This document shows positions 8,239 to 16,789 of a stretch of 64,000 nucleotides of DNA, piece by piece. The DNA is from Nitrosomonadales bacterium (lineage in GTDB: Bacteria > Pseudomonadota > Gammaproteobacteria > Burkholderiales > Gallionellaceae): the NCBI GenBank assembly GCA_016199835.1, contig JACQFX010000037.1, positions 1 to 64,000 on the forward strand, given 5' to 3'. Under the pieces are notes generated by a model, which made no database searches, was not told the origin of the DNA, and was given only the letters and a program-made list of their open reading frames with translations. The stretch's first letter is position 1, and the number at the start of each line of letters is the position of its first letter. A program made the translations under genes and the position numbers.

Positions 8239-8382
8239 TTCTAATACTCCTTTGTGAATTTAATCGGCGGAGACAGTCTCCGTTCGTTAGTCGCAAGACA
8301 GTGCAATTCCTTACAATCAATTGCATGGATTCCGTTTCTCGGGTTTTAAGAAGACCGTCACTCCGTCATCCATGCCAATAAA

Positions 8383-8408
8383 TTCGAGAGGGTTGGGAAT
8401 TTGGTTAC
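8383..8408 (-). promoter_or_regulatory. SigF-type ECF promoter of the bufferin operon
   Basis: Read on the minus strand: GTAACC (8408-8403), 16 bases, CGAATT (from 8386). It is one of five sites in the window with TGTAAC[C/T]-N16-CGAAT. Transcription would start near 8376, leaving a leader of about 138 bases before bufA. The pattern is close to the one I recall for the Caulobacter SigF regulon, which includes bufferin genes. Confidence 0.8.
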
Positions 8409-8430
8409 ATGACAAATCACAATTTGTCAT
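8409..8430. promoter_or_regulatory. perfect 9-bp palindrome next to bufA promoter
   Basis: ATGACAAAT-CACA-ATTTGTCAT is an exact inverted repeat abutting the upstream edge of the -35 element of the bufA promoter. A regulator operator is plausible from position; on the plus strand it is followed by a T-run, so a hairpin terminator for plus-strand transcripts cannot be excluded. Confidence 0.4.
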
Positions 8431-8502
8431 TTTTCCTGTTTCTCAAGCGAAAAATGTAAGGCTTGCCCTTATTGCGCGCTGGTTTGGAAATGTGAGGTAA
8501 CT

Positions 8503-8846
8503 ATGCTGAACTGCTGTCGCAATCGTATGGCCGCCCGGTCACTTTTCGGGAAAGGGTTGTAATACGCATGCATCTGATGATGTGCAGCGGCTGCCGCAAT
8601 TTCGAGAAACAGCTCGCACTCATTCGAAAGGCATCGCGGGAGTTGCCACGCAATAGAGCACCACAAAGTTCAGTAGCAGGTGCCACCAGGGTATCGGTTC
8701 GCCCTGGAATATGCCTGGCAACTTCGCAAGAAGGCCCGGTAACGGCATTGCGTTACCGGGCCAACAATCAGGGACTCACCAAAGGGGAGGGGATGAACTC
8801 CTGCGCTGTACCTCCAGCAGGTTCTTCGCCACTACGAAAAATCTAA
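8503..8846 (+). pseudogene. decayed zinc-finger (zf-HC2/ZAS) anti-sigma factor gene
   Basis: GAGG followed by ATG at 8503 opens a frame MLNCC that stops within 20 codons, but from 8505 the next frame reads AELLSQSYGRPVTFRERVVI then RMHLMMCSGCRNFEKQLAL. This is the typical sequence of short zf-HC2 anti-sigma proteins, including the HxxxCxxC zinc motif (HLMMCSGC). The N-terminal frame is broken between the SD-supported start and the body. Past RKASREL the frame drifts into non-family sequence up to 8846 and crosses a hairpin. Anti-sigma proteins of this type often neighbour ECF sigma genes in MNIO/DUF2282 loci; no partner sigma gene remains here. An ATG at 8568 could still yield a truncated protein. 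Confidence 0.7.
8733..8762 (-). terminator. strong hairpin, probable terminator of cysN transcript
   Basis: GGCCCGGTAACG and CGTTACCGGGCC form a 12-bp perfect stem with a six-base loop. On the minus strand, about 100 bases past the cysN stop, it is followed by TTCTT only, so termination would be with a weak T-tract. Confidence 0.5.
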
Positions 8847-8857
8847 CAAGCCAAACC

Positions 8858-10108
8858 TCAAGCAATCATCCCTGCCGCCACGGTGTTGTTGCTCGCCTCG
8901 TCTATCACGATGAAGCTGCCCGTCGCGCGGTCGGTATCATAGCTGTCGAACACCAGCGGCGACTGCACCTTGATCGCCACGCGCGCAATGTCGTTCATGT
9001 TGAGTTTCTCGACTGCATGCTGTTCCAGCGTGTTCACATCCACGCGGTAGTCGATGCGCGAGAACAGGCTCTTGGCCGTGCGCGTGGTGTGCTTGACCAG
9101 GTATTTTCGGTTCTTGTCGAGCGGCGCCTCTGACAGCCAGCACAGCATGGCTTCGAATTCTTTTTCCACTCTGGGCACATCCCCGCCGCGCACGAACATG
9201 TCGCCGCGCGATATGTCTATCTCGTCTTCGAGCGTGAGCGTGACGGACTGCGGCGCATAGGCGGTTTGCAGTTTTCCGTCGTAGGTGACGATCTCTTTGA
9301 CTTTGCTGCTGCGGCCCGAGGGCAGCACGGTGATCTCGTCGCCGACAGAAATTTCTCCCGCCTCGATGCGCCCGGCGAAGCCCCTGAAGTCGTGATGCTC
9401 GTCTGTCTGCGGGCGGCATACCCATTGCACGGGAAAGCGAAAATCGGCGGTGTTTACGTCGTGGTCTATCTCTATGGTCTCCAACAGTTCCAGCAGTGCC
9501 GGGCCTGTGTACCAATCCAGGTTGTCGCCTCTATCCACCACCATGTCGCCGTTCAGCGCGGACAGCGGGATGCAATGCACGTCGTGCAAATTCAGTTGCG
9601 CGGCGAATGCCTTGTACTCGGTGACGATCTCGTCGAAGCGCGCCTGCGAATAATCCACCATGTCCATCTTGTTCACCGCCAGCACGACGTGCGGCACGCC
9701 GAGCAGGCTGGCCAGATAGCAATGGCGGCGCGTTTGCACCAGCACGCCTTTGCGCGCATCGACCAGGATGACCACCAGATTCGCGGTGCTCGCCGCCGTG
9801 ACCATGTTGCGCGTGTATTGCTCATGGCCGGGCGTGTCGCCGATGATGAATTTGCGTTTGGGCGTGGCGAAATAGCGGTAGGCCACATCTATGGTGATAC
9901 CCTGCTCGCGCTCGGCCTGCAGACCATCGGTCAGCAGCGACAAATCAACGGCGGCCATGCCGCGCTTCTCGCTGGTTTTTGAAATCGCCGAGAACTGGTC
10001 TTCGAAGATGGACTTCGAATCGTGCAGCAGGCGGCCGATCAGGGTGCTCTTGCCGTCGTCTACGGAGCCTGCGGTGATGAAGCGTAATAGTTGTGTTGCG
10101 TTGCTCAT
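8858..10108 (-). CDS. cysN: sulfate adenylyltransferase subunit 1 (GTPase)
   Basis: The 416-residue protein is the regulatory GTPase of ATP sulfurylase, which activates sulfate to APS with CysD. GTPase motifs are intact: P-loop GSVDDGKST (residues 14-22), DTPGH and NKMD, followed by two EF-Tu-like beta-barrel domains. There is no C-terminal APS kinase (CysC) extension, in line with the APS-reductase type CysH in the operon. The start is ATG 10108; an upstream in-frame TTG is less likely. It is the last gene of cysI-cysH-cysD-cysN. Confidence 0.97.
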   Translation of the reverse strand: MSNATQLLRFITAGSVDDGKSTLIGRLLHDSKSIFEDQFSAISKTSEKRGMAAVDLSLLTDGLQAEREQGITIDVAYRYFATPKRKFIIGDTPGHEQYTRNMVTAASTANLVVILVDARKGVLVQTRRHCYLASLLGVPHVVLAVNKMDMVDYSQARFDEIVTEYKAFAAQLNLHDVHCIPLSALNGDMVVDRGDNLDWYTGPALLELLETIEIDHDVNTADFRFPVQWVCRPQTDEHHDFRGFAGRIEAGEISVGDEITVLPSGRSSKVKEIVTYDGKLQTAYAPQSVTLTLEDEIDISRGDMFVRGGDVPRVEKEFEAMLCWLSEAPLDKNRKYLVKHTTRTAKSLFSRIDYRVDVNTLEQHAVEKLNMNDIARVAIKVQSPLVFDSYDTDRATGSFIVIDEASNNTVAAGMIA

Positions 10109-10143
10109 AATCAAATCCTAGATAATTCCTAATGTAGTAGCGG

Positions 10144-10179
10144 GACTCTGACCCTTCCCCCTTGCAGGGGGAAGGAGTC
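10144..10179. repeat. intercistronic hairpin repeat between cysD and cysN
   Basis: CCTTCCCCC (10153-10161) and GGGGGAAGG (10167-10175) form a perfect 9-bp stem with a TTGCA loop, with a further GACTC/AGTC match outside. It lies in the 73-base gap of an operon, where REP-type elements often influence mRNA stability. The same GGGGGAAGG motif occurs in the tract at 41844-41935. Confidence 0.6.
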
Positions 10180-10181
10180 AC

Positions 10182-11087
10182 TCAGAAATACCCTTCTTTT
10201 TTGCGCAATTCCATCGAGGCTTCCGAAGTCTGGTCATCCATGCGCGTCGCGCCGCGCTCGGTGATGCGCGTGGTCGCCGTCTCTTCGATGATCTCCTGCA
10301 CGTTGCGCGCGGTGGAAGCCACCGGCGCGGTGCAGGTCATGTCGCCCACAGTGCGGAAGCGCACCGAGACTGCTTCGACCTTCTCGCCAAGCTTGGGCTG
10401 CACCAGATGCGACACCGGCACCAACTGACCGTTGCGGCGGATGATCTCGCGTTCGTGCGCAAAGTAAATTTCCGGGATGTGCAGATTCTCGCGGCCGATG
10501 TATTCCCAGATGTCCATCTCGGTCCAGTTGGAAATCGGGAACACGCGGATGTTCTCGCCGTTATGCACACGCGTGTTGTAGGTGTCCCACAGTTCGGGAC
10601 GCTGATTCTTCGGATCCCACTGGCCGAACTCGTCGCGGAAGGAGAAGATGCGCTCCTTGGCGCGCGCTTTTTCCTCGTCGCGGCGCGCGCCGCCCATGCA
10701 GGCGTCGAAACCGAATTCGGCGATGGTCTCCAGCAGCGTCACGGATTGATACGGGTTGCGCGGTTTGTCCGGATCCTTGATGACGATGCTGCCGCGCTTG
10801 ATCGAGTCTTCGAGCGAACGCACGATGAGGCGCTCGCCCAGATCGGCCGCCAGTTTGTCGCGACAGGCGATCACTTCCGGGAAGTTGTGCTCGGTGTCGA
10901 TATGCACCAGGGGGAACGGAAACTTCGCCGGGCGGAACGCCTTCTCCGCGATGCGCAGCATCACGATGGAGTCCTTGCCGCCGGAGAACAGCAGCGCGGG
11001 ATTTTTACACTCGGCCGCAACCTCGCGCATGATGTGGATGGATTCGCTTTCAAGTGCGTCCAGATGGGTGAAAGTGTGACTGCTCAT
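10182..11087 (-). CDS. cysD: sulfate adenylyltransferase subunit 2
   Basis: The product (about 301 residues, the same size as E. coli CysD) is the catalytic subunit of ATP sulfurylase. The PP-loop motif is present as LFSGGKDSIVML near residue 34, followed by the family blocks GFDACMGGARRDEEKARAKE, WDPKNQRPELW and FPISNWTEMDIWEYI, and the C-terminus ends ELRKKEGYF as in other CysD proteins. The start at 11087 (MSSHTFTHLDALE) aligns with the family N-terminus; an in-frame ATG at 11111 is also possible. Confidence 0.97.
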   Translation of the reverse strand: MSSHTFTHLDALESESIHIMREVAAECKNPALLFSGGKDSIVMLRIAEKAFRPAKFPFPLVHIDTEHNFPEVIACRDKLAADLGERLIVRSLEDSIKRGSIVIKDPDKPRNPYQSVTLLETIAEFGFDACMGGARRDEEKARAKERIFSFRDEFGQWDPKNQRPELWDTYNTRVHNGENIRVFPISNWTEMDIWEYIGRENLHIPEIYFAHEREIIRRNGQLVPVSHLVQPKLGEKVEAVSVRFRTVGDMTCTAPVASTARNVQEIIEETATTRITERGATRMDDQTSEASMELRKKEGYF

Positions 11088-11130
11088 ATTATTATTCTCT
11101 ACCAGTTTCATGATGTTTATGCTCCGCGAC

Positions 11131-11913
11131 TTATGCAGCCACTTCCTGTTTCGTCCCGGCCTGAGCCGCGATCCCGATGATACGCCCATGCAGCGGTGCG
11201 GGCTGCACACCGGTGCCATGCGCCACTTGCGGCTTGTGCGTTACATGCAGCCCGCACTCTTTATTCGCTGGGTCTTCCCACCACCACCGTCCCGCGCGAA
11301 TGTCCTCGCCGGGCGTGACCGAGCGCGTGCAGGGCGCGCAACCGAGGCTGGGGTAGAACTGGTCGTGCAGCTTGTTGTACGGCACGTCGTGCTGGCGGAT
11401 ATAAGCCCACACGTCCTTGTTTGACCACTCCAGCAAGGGATTGAATTTTTGCAGGCCGTTGTCCGCATCGAATGAGGACAACTCCAGCGTACCGCGCGTC
11501 ACGGCCTGATCGCGGCGCATGCCGGTGATCCATGCACCCTTGCCATTCAATGCGCGCCGCAACGGCTCCACCTTGCGCACGAAGCAGCAGCCCTTGCGCT
11601 GCTCCACGCTGTCATAGAAACCGTTAATGCCGTGCTGCGCAACATAATCTTCGGTCAGCTTGCGATCCGGAAAATACACTGCGAGCGGTATGGCGTAATA
11701 GCGGCGCACTTCCTGCATCAGGTCATAGGTCTCCTGCGGCAGGCGCCCGGTATCCAGGCTGAATATCGCGATGTCGGGCTGATGTTTGGCGATAAGATCG
11801 GTCAGCACCATGTCTTCCGCTCCCAGACTGTTGGCGAATACGACCGGCGCATATTCGCGCGCGGCTTGTGCCAGCACGTCGATCACCTGTTCTATCTTCA
11901 GCTCCAGACTCAT
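11131..11913 (-). CDS. cysH: adenylyl-sulfate (APS) reductase, [4Fe-4S] type
   Basis: The 260-residue protein reduces APS to sulfite with thioredoxin. The paired cysteine motifs CC (in RKGCCFVRK) and CxxC (in LGCAPCTRS) bind the [4Fe-4S] cluster that separates APS reductases from the PAPS enzymes, and the redox-active KECGLH motif is near the C-terminus. This matches the absence of APS kinase. The start has AAGGAG eight bases upstream and overlaps the cysI stop by four bases. Confidence 0.95.
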   Translation of the reverse strand: MSLELKIEQVIDVLAQAAREYAPVVFANSLGAEDMVLTDLIAKHQPDIAIFSLDTGRLPQETYDLMQEVRRYYAIPLAVYFPDRKLTEDYVAQHGINGFYDSVEQRKGCCFVRKVEPLRRALNGKGAWITGMRRDQAVTRGTLELSSFDADNGLQKFNPLLEWSNKDVWAYIRQHDVPYNKLHDQFYPSLGCAPCTRSVTPGEDIRAGRWWWEDPANKECGLHVTHKPQVAHGTGVQPAPLHGRIIGIAAQAGTKQEVAA

Positions 11914-13952
11914 GGTGCAACTCCTTCCGGCAATGCCTCGTTCAGATCCAGTCCTTCATCCTGCGCCACGCAGAAAGTGGCCAGTTTCACTGTCCAGGTA
12001 TCCAGCGCGCGATTGAGCGGCGCGAGTGTCACATCGCTCACTTCGGCTTGCCCGGCAAGCGCTGCCACCAACCGCGCGAACTCATCCGCGATCTCGCCTG
12101 CGGACAACTGCCCGAGCTGGATAGCGAGCTTGTTCAGATCATCCTGGCGGATGCCGCCCAGCAATTGCGCCAGGCCGCTGCCGAGTATGCGCAATATGGA
12201 TTCGTTGCACTGCGCCGCCTCGACAAATTTGCGCTGGAACATGAGCGCGTTACGGTAATCGCGTTCGTGCGCGGCCTCGAAGAAGTTAGCGCCTATCAGC
12301 ACCTGCGATGCGCCCGCGCATTCACCGCCGCCCAGATTCACCACGCGGAAATCGCCTGCCTCGCCGTGGTCGCGCATCACCGATTCCGAGTCCGCTTGCT
12401 TAACCTCGACAATGTCGGCCAGCAGGCGCTCGAAGTAATCGCTGTCCTGCTTGCGCGCCCAGGCGAAGAAGCTGGCCTCGCCGCTGTCAGCATGCGCTTT
12501 CTGCACGCGCTCTATCGCCTGCTTCACGCGCGCTGCCGGAACCGCCGGGCCTTTCACCGCGAGTGCGCCGTTGGCCACGCCGCTGCCGCCGAAATAAGTC
12601 TGGTAATGCGGTACCAGCCTGCCGAATAAACGCTTGCCTTCTCCATAGATGCCGATGTCGCCGGTCTCTGGCTGGGCGCAGCCGTTGTGGCAGCCCGACA
12701 CGCGGATGCTGATGTCTTTCAATCCGCCCGACAGCTTGGGCGCGACGATGGTGCTGGAAGTGATGCCCAGACGGCAGGTCGAAGTGCCCGGGCAGGCCAC
12801 CACGTTGTCGCCTGTCACCGGCTCGCGCAATCCAAGTTCAGCGAACGCGGCGCGCAATGCGCCGACCTTCTCCGACGGCACATTGGTGATCGCCAGATTC
12901 TGATCCTGCGTGGTGTGTGCTTCATCCAGCCCATGCGCGCGCAACGCCGCCGCGACGCCGCGCAGTTGCGCCGCGTCGAGTTCGCCCAGCGGCACAGTGA
13001 GCGGCAGCACGAATAATCCGGCCTGATGCTGCGCAAACAGTTTGCGCGGCGCGCCGGGACCGGGTGCGGCCACGTCGCTCGCTGCGCGCCACGCGCCTTG
13101 CGGGTACGGTTTGTCGGCCAACGCATCCTTGGTGCGCGTAAATTCCTCGCGGTATTTCTCGCGGAAGCCATCTGCGCCGAAACGTTCGACCAGGAACTTG
13201 ATGCGCGACTTGGCGCGCATGGTGCGGTTGGAATATTTGTTGTGCAGGGTCACCAGCGCTTCCAGCGCGAACAGCAGTTCGCGTTCGGGAATGAACTCCT
13301 CCACCACGATGGCCTCGTGCGGCTTGTGGCCGAGGCCGCCGCCCGCCTTCACCCTGAATCCTTGCTGGCCATCCTTGACCACCGCCACCACGCCCGCGTC
13401 CTGCAACAGCGACTGCGCGCAATCGGCTTCGCAGCCGGAGAAGCTGATCTTGAACTTGCGCGGCATCTGCTGGGTGAGCGGGTTGCGCAGGAAATGCTGC
13501 GTCGCGCCGTCCACGTGCGTGCCGACATCCACATGCTCGCGCGGGCACACGCCAGCCAGCGGGCAAGCCGTCATGTTGCGCACGGTATTGCTGCACGCCT
13601 CGCGCGTGGTCAGCCCGGCCTGCGCCAGACGGCGCATCGCGTCCGGCGTCTGCGCCAGCGGGATGTGATGGATCTGGATGGACTGGCGCGTGGTGATGTT
13701 GGCGTAGCCTTTCTGCGAATAAGTCTCCGTCACATCGGCCAGCGCTTCCAGTTGTTCGGGAACGATGCGCCCGCCGGGAACCTTGACGCGCAGCATGTTC
13801 ACGCCTTCCTGGCGCTGTCCGTACACGCCCATCTGCAAACGCGTCGCGGTGAAGCGGTCGGCGTCTATATGGCCCTCGAAGAAAGACTGCACAGCCTGTT
13901 CGAACAGGTTTATCTCATGCAGATCGGACAGGTCGTTCGTGTTGATACTCAT
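11910..13952 (-). CDS. cysI: sulfite reductase hemoprotein with long C-terminal extension
   Basis: The 680-residue protein has the two pseudo-symmetric halves of siroheme nitrite/sulfite reductases. The siroheme-[4Fe-4S] ligands are in the second half: ACPGTSTC and SGCHNGC. The first half keeps similar cysteines (TACPLAGVC, SGCEADC). It should reduce sulfite to sulfide in the cytosol. From about residue 545 there is an extension of roughly 135 residues (GEAGDFRVVNLGGGECAGAS onward, largely helical) that the core enzyme does not need and that I cannot assign. The start has AAGGAAAC upstream. Confidence 0.93.
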   Translation of the reverse strand: MSINTNDLSDLHEINLFEQAVQSFFEGHIDADRFTATRLQMGVYGQRQEGVNMLRVKVPGGRIVPEQLEALADVTETYSQKGYANITTRQSIQIHHIPLAQTPDAMRRLAQAGLTTREACSNTVRNMTACPLAGVCPREHVDVGTHVDGATQHFLRNPLTQQMPRKFKISFSGCEADCAQSLLQDAGVVAVVKDGQQGFRVKAGGGLGHKPHEAIVVEEFIPERELLFALEALVTLHNKYSNRTMRAKSRIKFLVERFGADGFREKYREEFTRTKDALADKPYPQGAWRAASDVAAPGPGAPRKLFAQHQAGLFVLPLTVPLGELDAAQLRGVAAALRAHGLDEAHTTQDQNLAITNVPSEKVGALRAAFAELGLREPVTGDNVVACPGTSTCRLGITSSTIVAPKLSGGLKDISIRVSGCHNGCAQPETGDIGIYGEGKRLFGRLVPHYQTYFGGSGVANGALAVKGPAVPAARVKQAIERVQKAHADSGEASFFAWARKQDSDYFERLLADIVEVKQADSESVMRDHGEAGDFRVVNLGGGECAGASQVLIGANFFEAAHERDYRNALMFQRKFVEAAQCNESILRILGSGLAQLLGGIRQDDLNKLAIQLGQLSAGEIADEFARLVAALAGQAEVSDVTLAPLNRALDTWTVKLATFCVAQDEGLDLNEALPEGVAP

Positions 13953-14017
13953 TGTAGTTTCCTTATTACAAAATTCTTTCGGTCATCAGGTCGGGCTTCA
14001 CCCACAAAGGGCAGGCT

Positions 14018-14800
14018 CTACGCCAGCAGCAATCTGCCGCCGATCAGCATCAGCATCGTCGCCAGGATCGGACGCAGCACGCGTTCCGGTATCTTTACGC
14101 CCACGTGGCTGCCCAGCCAGATGCCCGGCAGCGAACCCAGCAACAGGCTGCCCAGCAATCCGAAATTCACCGTACCCAGCGCGGCGTGTCCCAGCCCGGC
14201 TACCAGCGTCAGCGGCACGGCATGTGCGATGTCGGTGCCGACGATCTTGTTCATGGGGATGCGCGGATAGAGGAACAGCAGCACCACTACACCGAGTGCG
14301 CCCGCGCCGACCGAAGATATGGTCACCAGCGCACCCAGCACCGCGCCGGTCAGAATGGTGGCGCCCGGCAAATGGTGCGCGTGCAGCTCATACGCCACGC
14401 CGTCCGGGCTGCCGCCAAGTTTTTGCAGCCAGGGTTTGAACAGCAGGGACAGCGCGGTCAGCACCAGTGCCACGCTCAGCACGCCGGTGATCAGCGCTTT
14501 CAGATGCTTTTCGTCGAGCGCCAGATAGTGCAACAGCGCCAGACACAGCAACGCGGCGGGAATGCTGCCGCTCGCCAGCAGGCGCACGATCTTCCAGTCC
14601 ACCGTGCCGCGCCGGCTATGCGCCCAGCTGCCGCCCATCTTGGTCAGCGCTGCGTACAGCAGGTCGGTACCGACCGCAGTGGCCGGGGCCACGCCGAACA
14701 CCAGCACCAGCAGTGGCGTCATCAGCGAGCCGCCGCCGACACCGGTCATGCCGACGATGAAACCCACGATGAAACCTGAAAATGTGTAGAGCCAGTCCAT
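14018..14800 (-). CDS. TauE/SafE-family anion exporter
   Basis: The protein of about 260 residues has eight hydrophobic helices and the family's paired GG-rich motifs: GFIVGMTGVGGGSLMTPLLV at the N-terminus and GALVTISSVGAGALGVVVLL in the middle. TauE/SafE proteins move sulfite, sulfoacetate or related anions. Placement directly upstream of cysI, with the same orientation, suggests transport of a sulfur oxyanion, probably sulfite efflux. The ATG at 14800 follows GGAGGAAGGC. Confidence 0.92.
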   Translation of the reverse strand: MDWLYTFSGFIVGFIVGMTGVGGGSLMTPLLVLVFGVAPATAVGTDLLYAALTKMGGSWAHSRRGTVDWKIVRLLASGSIPAALLCLALLHYLALDEKHLKALITGVLSVALVLTALSLLFKPWLQKLGGSPDGVAYELHAHHLPGATILTGAVLGALVTISSVGAGALGVVVLLFLYPRIPMNKIVGTDIAHAVPLTLVAGLGHAALGTVNFGLLGSLLLGSLPGIWLGSHVGVKIPERVLRPILATMLMLIGGRLLLA

Positions 14801-14901
14801 GCCTTCCTCCAAATGTGGATCGCATGGTAACGGACAGCTTTATATTTGCTAAATGATATTATGTTAGTATCTTATAACTTATAGATATAAGGAGCGATAA
14901 C

Positions 14902-15831
14902 GTGAATCTCCAGCAACTGCGCTACCTGCACGAGATCAGCAAACAGGGATTGAAAATATCCGGTGCGGCGGAGGCGCTGTTCACCTCGCAGCCCGGCATC
15001 AGCAAGCAGATAAAACTGCTGGAAGATGAGCTCGGCGTCGAGATATTCATCCGCAACGGCAAGCGCATTACCGCGATCACCGAGCCGGGCAAGGCGATAC
15101 TCGAAATCGCTGGGCGCATCCTGCACGACACCGACAACCTGAAACAGGTGAGCGCAGAGTTCCGCGCGCAGGACAGCGGCGCGTTGACCGTCGCCACCAC
15201 GCACACGCAGGCGCGCTACGCGCTGCCGCCCGTGGTCAAACAATTCATCAAGCGTTATCCCAAAGTGAAGCTCAACCTGCATCAGGGCAACCCAACGCAG
15301 ATTGCGCAGCAGGTGCTGACAGGCGAGGCCGACATCGCCATCGCCACGGAAAGCCTCGCGCTGTATGATGAACTGGTCACCCTGCCCTGCTACGAATGGA
15401 GCCATTGCATCATCACCCCGCCCCGGCATCCGCTGCTGGCCGAGAAGAAACTGACGCTGGAAAAAGTCGCGCAATATCCCATCATCACTTACGACTTCGC
15501 TTTCACCGGACGCAACAAGATCAACGCCGCGTTCCAGGCCAGAGGGCTGGCGCCCAACATCGTGCTCAGCGCGATAGATGCGGATGTGATCAAGACTTAT
15601 GTGGAATTGGGGCTGGGCATCGGCATCGTCGCGCACATGGCTTATATCCCGCAACGCGACAAACATCTGCGCATGCTGGATGCCGCGCACCTGTTCCCGC
15701 CCAGCATCACGCGCATCGCCATCCGCAAGAACGAATACCTGCGCGGCTACAGCTACGACTTCATCGAATTATTCGCGCCGCACCTGACGCGCAAGGTGGT
15801 GGCCGACGCATTGCATCTCCAAAAACAGTGA
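14902..15831 (+). CDS. cysB: CysB-type LysR transcriptional regulator
   Basis: The 309-residue protein has an N-terminal winged helix (MNLQQLRYLHEISKQGLKIS, then AAEALFTSQPGISKQIKLLE) and a CysB-type effector domain (VATTHTQARYALP near residue 95, ITYDFAFTGR near 195). It would activate sulfate-assimilation genes in response to acetylserine. It is transcribed divergently from tauE-cysI-cysH-cysD-cysN across a 101-base AT-rich interval, the usual place for CysB binding. The start codon is GTG with AAGGAGC nine bases upstream. Confidence 0.95.
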   Translation: MNLQQLRYLHEISKQGLKISGAAEALFTSQPGISKQIKLLEDELGVEIFIRNGKRITAITEPGKAILEIAGRILHDTDNLKQVSAEFRAQDSGALTVATTHTQARYALPPVVKQFIKRYPKVKLNLHQGNPTQIAQQVLTGEADIAIATESLALYDELVTLPCYEWSHCIITPPRHPLLAEKKLTLEKVAQYPIITYDFAFTGRNKINAAFQARGLAPNIVLSAIDADVIKTYVELGLGIGIVAHMAYIPQRDKHLRMLDAAHLFPPSITRIAIRKNEYLRGYSYDFIELFAPHLTRKVVADALHLQKQ

Positions 15832-15936
15832 GGCGGATCGCTTGCTCAGGTATGGATGGCACAACCCGACCCGCTCTTCGCATTATGAGGACAGAAATCC
15901 CTGACGGATGCAGCACCCCAGGCCGCGACAGATTGC

Positions 15937-16299
15937 TTATTTGCCGTGTGCAGCAGCGTGATGTTCAATCACGTCATTGATGAAGCGGCGCAGAAAATGT
16001 TCCGGTTGCGCGCTGTGGAATCGGTCGATCTCCGCGCCGAGGCTGTAGGCGATCACCGTGGGGAAACCGCGCACCTTGTGCCGCCCGGCAATTTTCATAT
16101 TCTCGTCCGCATCGACCAGGGCCAGCAAAAACCTGCCATCATATTCGTTCACCAGCCTGTGCAGATGCGGTGCCAGCACACGGCACGGCGCACACCATTC
16201 CGCGCTGATGTCCACCAGCACCGGCGTCTCATGCGAGCGCGCCACGACAAGTTGATCAAAAGTAGATTCTTCGACACTATAAAAATGTTGGGGCTTCAC
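15937..16299 (-). CDS. thioredoxin-like protein
   Basis: A single thioredoxin fold of 120 residues with active site WCAPC (near residue 36), the cis-Pro loop RGFPTVIAY and LVDADENMKIAGRHKV in between. No signal peptide, so it is cytosolic. It resembles the N-terminal part of CnoX/YbbN-like thioredoxins rather than TrxA (a separate trxA lies at 27126). The start appears to be GTG at 16299 without a clear ribosome-binding site. It sits between cysB and the sulfide oxidoreductase genes. Confidence 0.88.
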   Translation of the reverse strand: MKPQHFYSVEESTFDQLVVARSHETPVLVDISAEWCAPCRVLAPHLHRLVNEYDGRFLLALVDADENMKIAGRHKVRGFPTVIAYSLGAEIDRFHSAQPEHFLRRFINDVIEHHAAAHGK

Positions 16300-16431
16300 T
16301 TTGTATCAGGAATGAATTCGGGGCCGTAGTTTAAACAAGGTAGATATTTTCCGACATCGTTTCCGGCGCACTCATCGTTCTCCGGTCGGATGCGCCCCGG
16401 CAAATTACTGCGTCAGGCACTAAAACATGAA

Positions 16432-16466
16432 ATTTAAAAAAATGGGCAATCGATCACGATTGCCCA
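16432..16466 (-). terminator. Rho-independent terminator of the flavoprotein operon
   Basis: On the minus strand, GGGCAATCG-TGAT-CGATTGCCC is followed by ATTTTTTT. It lies about 130 bases past the small gene that ends the flavoprotein operon. Confidence 0.8.
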
Positions 16467-16594
16467 AATGCTGGCAACAAGGGAATGAAGAAGGGGGGAA
16501 CATTTCCTCGTATCAATCTATGCGATTGGCCATGTTTATTAGAATATACTAATTTTCTACATTTTGCAAGACACCGCTCAAAGCACAGGGGAAT

Positions 16595-16759
16595 TTAGTG
16601 ATGCGACCTGGCTAACAACTTCAGCATTTTGATATTGATGACCAGAAACCGGAAAAACTGCCAGATCAGACACGTCCGCATGAAGCGCGTGAACCCGGTC
16701 GGCGCTGGCGGATAGTAGGCTTGCTGGTAAGGCTCTCTGTTGGTGATGTTGCCTGACAT
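16595..16759 (-). CDS. small conserved-looking protein next to SQR-like gene
   Basis: The 54-residue product (MSGNITNREPYQQAYYPPAP then TGFTRFMRT...) has a strong ribosome-binding site, AAGGAGATATAACT before ATG 16759, only 30 bases after the flavoprotein stop, so it belongs to that operon. A Pro/Tyr/Gln-rich N-terminus leads to a hydrophobic, cationic stretch (CLIWQFFRFLVINIKMLKLL, residues 30-49), which looks like an amphipathic membrane anchor. I do not know the family; a membrane-docking partner of the oxidoreductase is an inference. Confidence 0.65.
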   Translation of the reverse strand: MSGNITNREPYQQAYYPPAPTGFTRFMRTCLIWQFFRFLVINIKMLKLLARSHH

Positions 16760-16789
16760 AGTTATATCTCCTTGTAATTTTGTGTCCGA

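Larger units (their letters stand above)
8239..8857. other. 619-base region between bufA and cysN
   Basis: The stretch holds the bufA leader and its SigF-type promoter (8383-8408), a perfect palindrome (8409-8430), the relic of a zinc-finger anti-sigma gene on the plus strand (from 8503) and a strong hairpin at 8733-8762. Short overlapping frames in the leader (for example from 8327 on the minus strand) lack support. Confidence 0.7.

Noticed and set aside
8293..8323. TGTAAGG and CGACTAA in the bufA leader as an alternative ECF promoter
   Set aside because: The -10 part differs from the five matching sites and spacing is off, while an exact SigF-type site lies 80 bases further upstream.
8239..8330. 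Short leader-peptide frames upstream of bufA
   Set aside because: They lack ribosome-binding sites and one overlaps bufA out of frame; nothing supports translation.
13026..14270. Plus-strand open frame of 414 codons
   Set aside because: It spans the cysI N-terminal half and part of tauE in antisense and has His/Arg-rich shadow composition.
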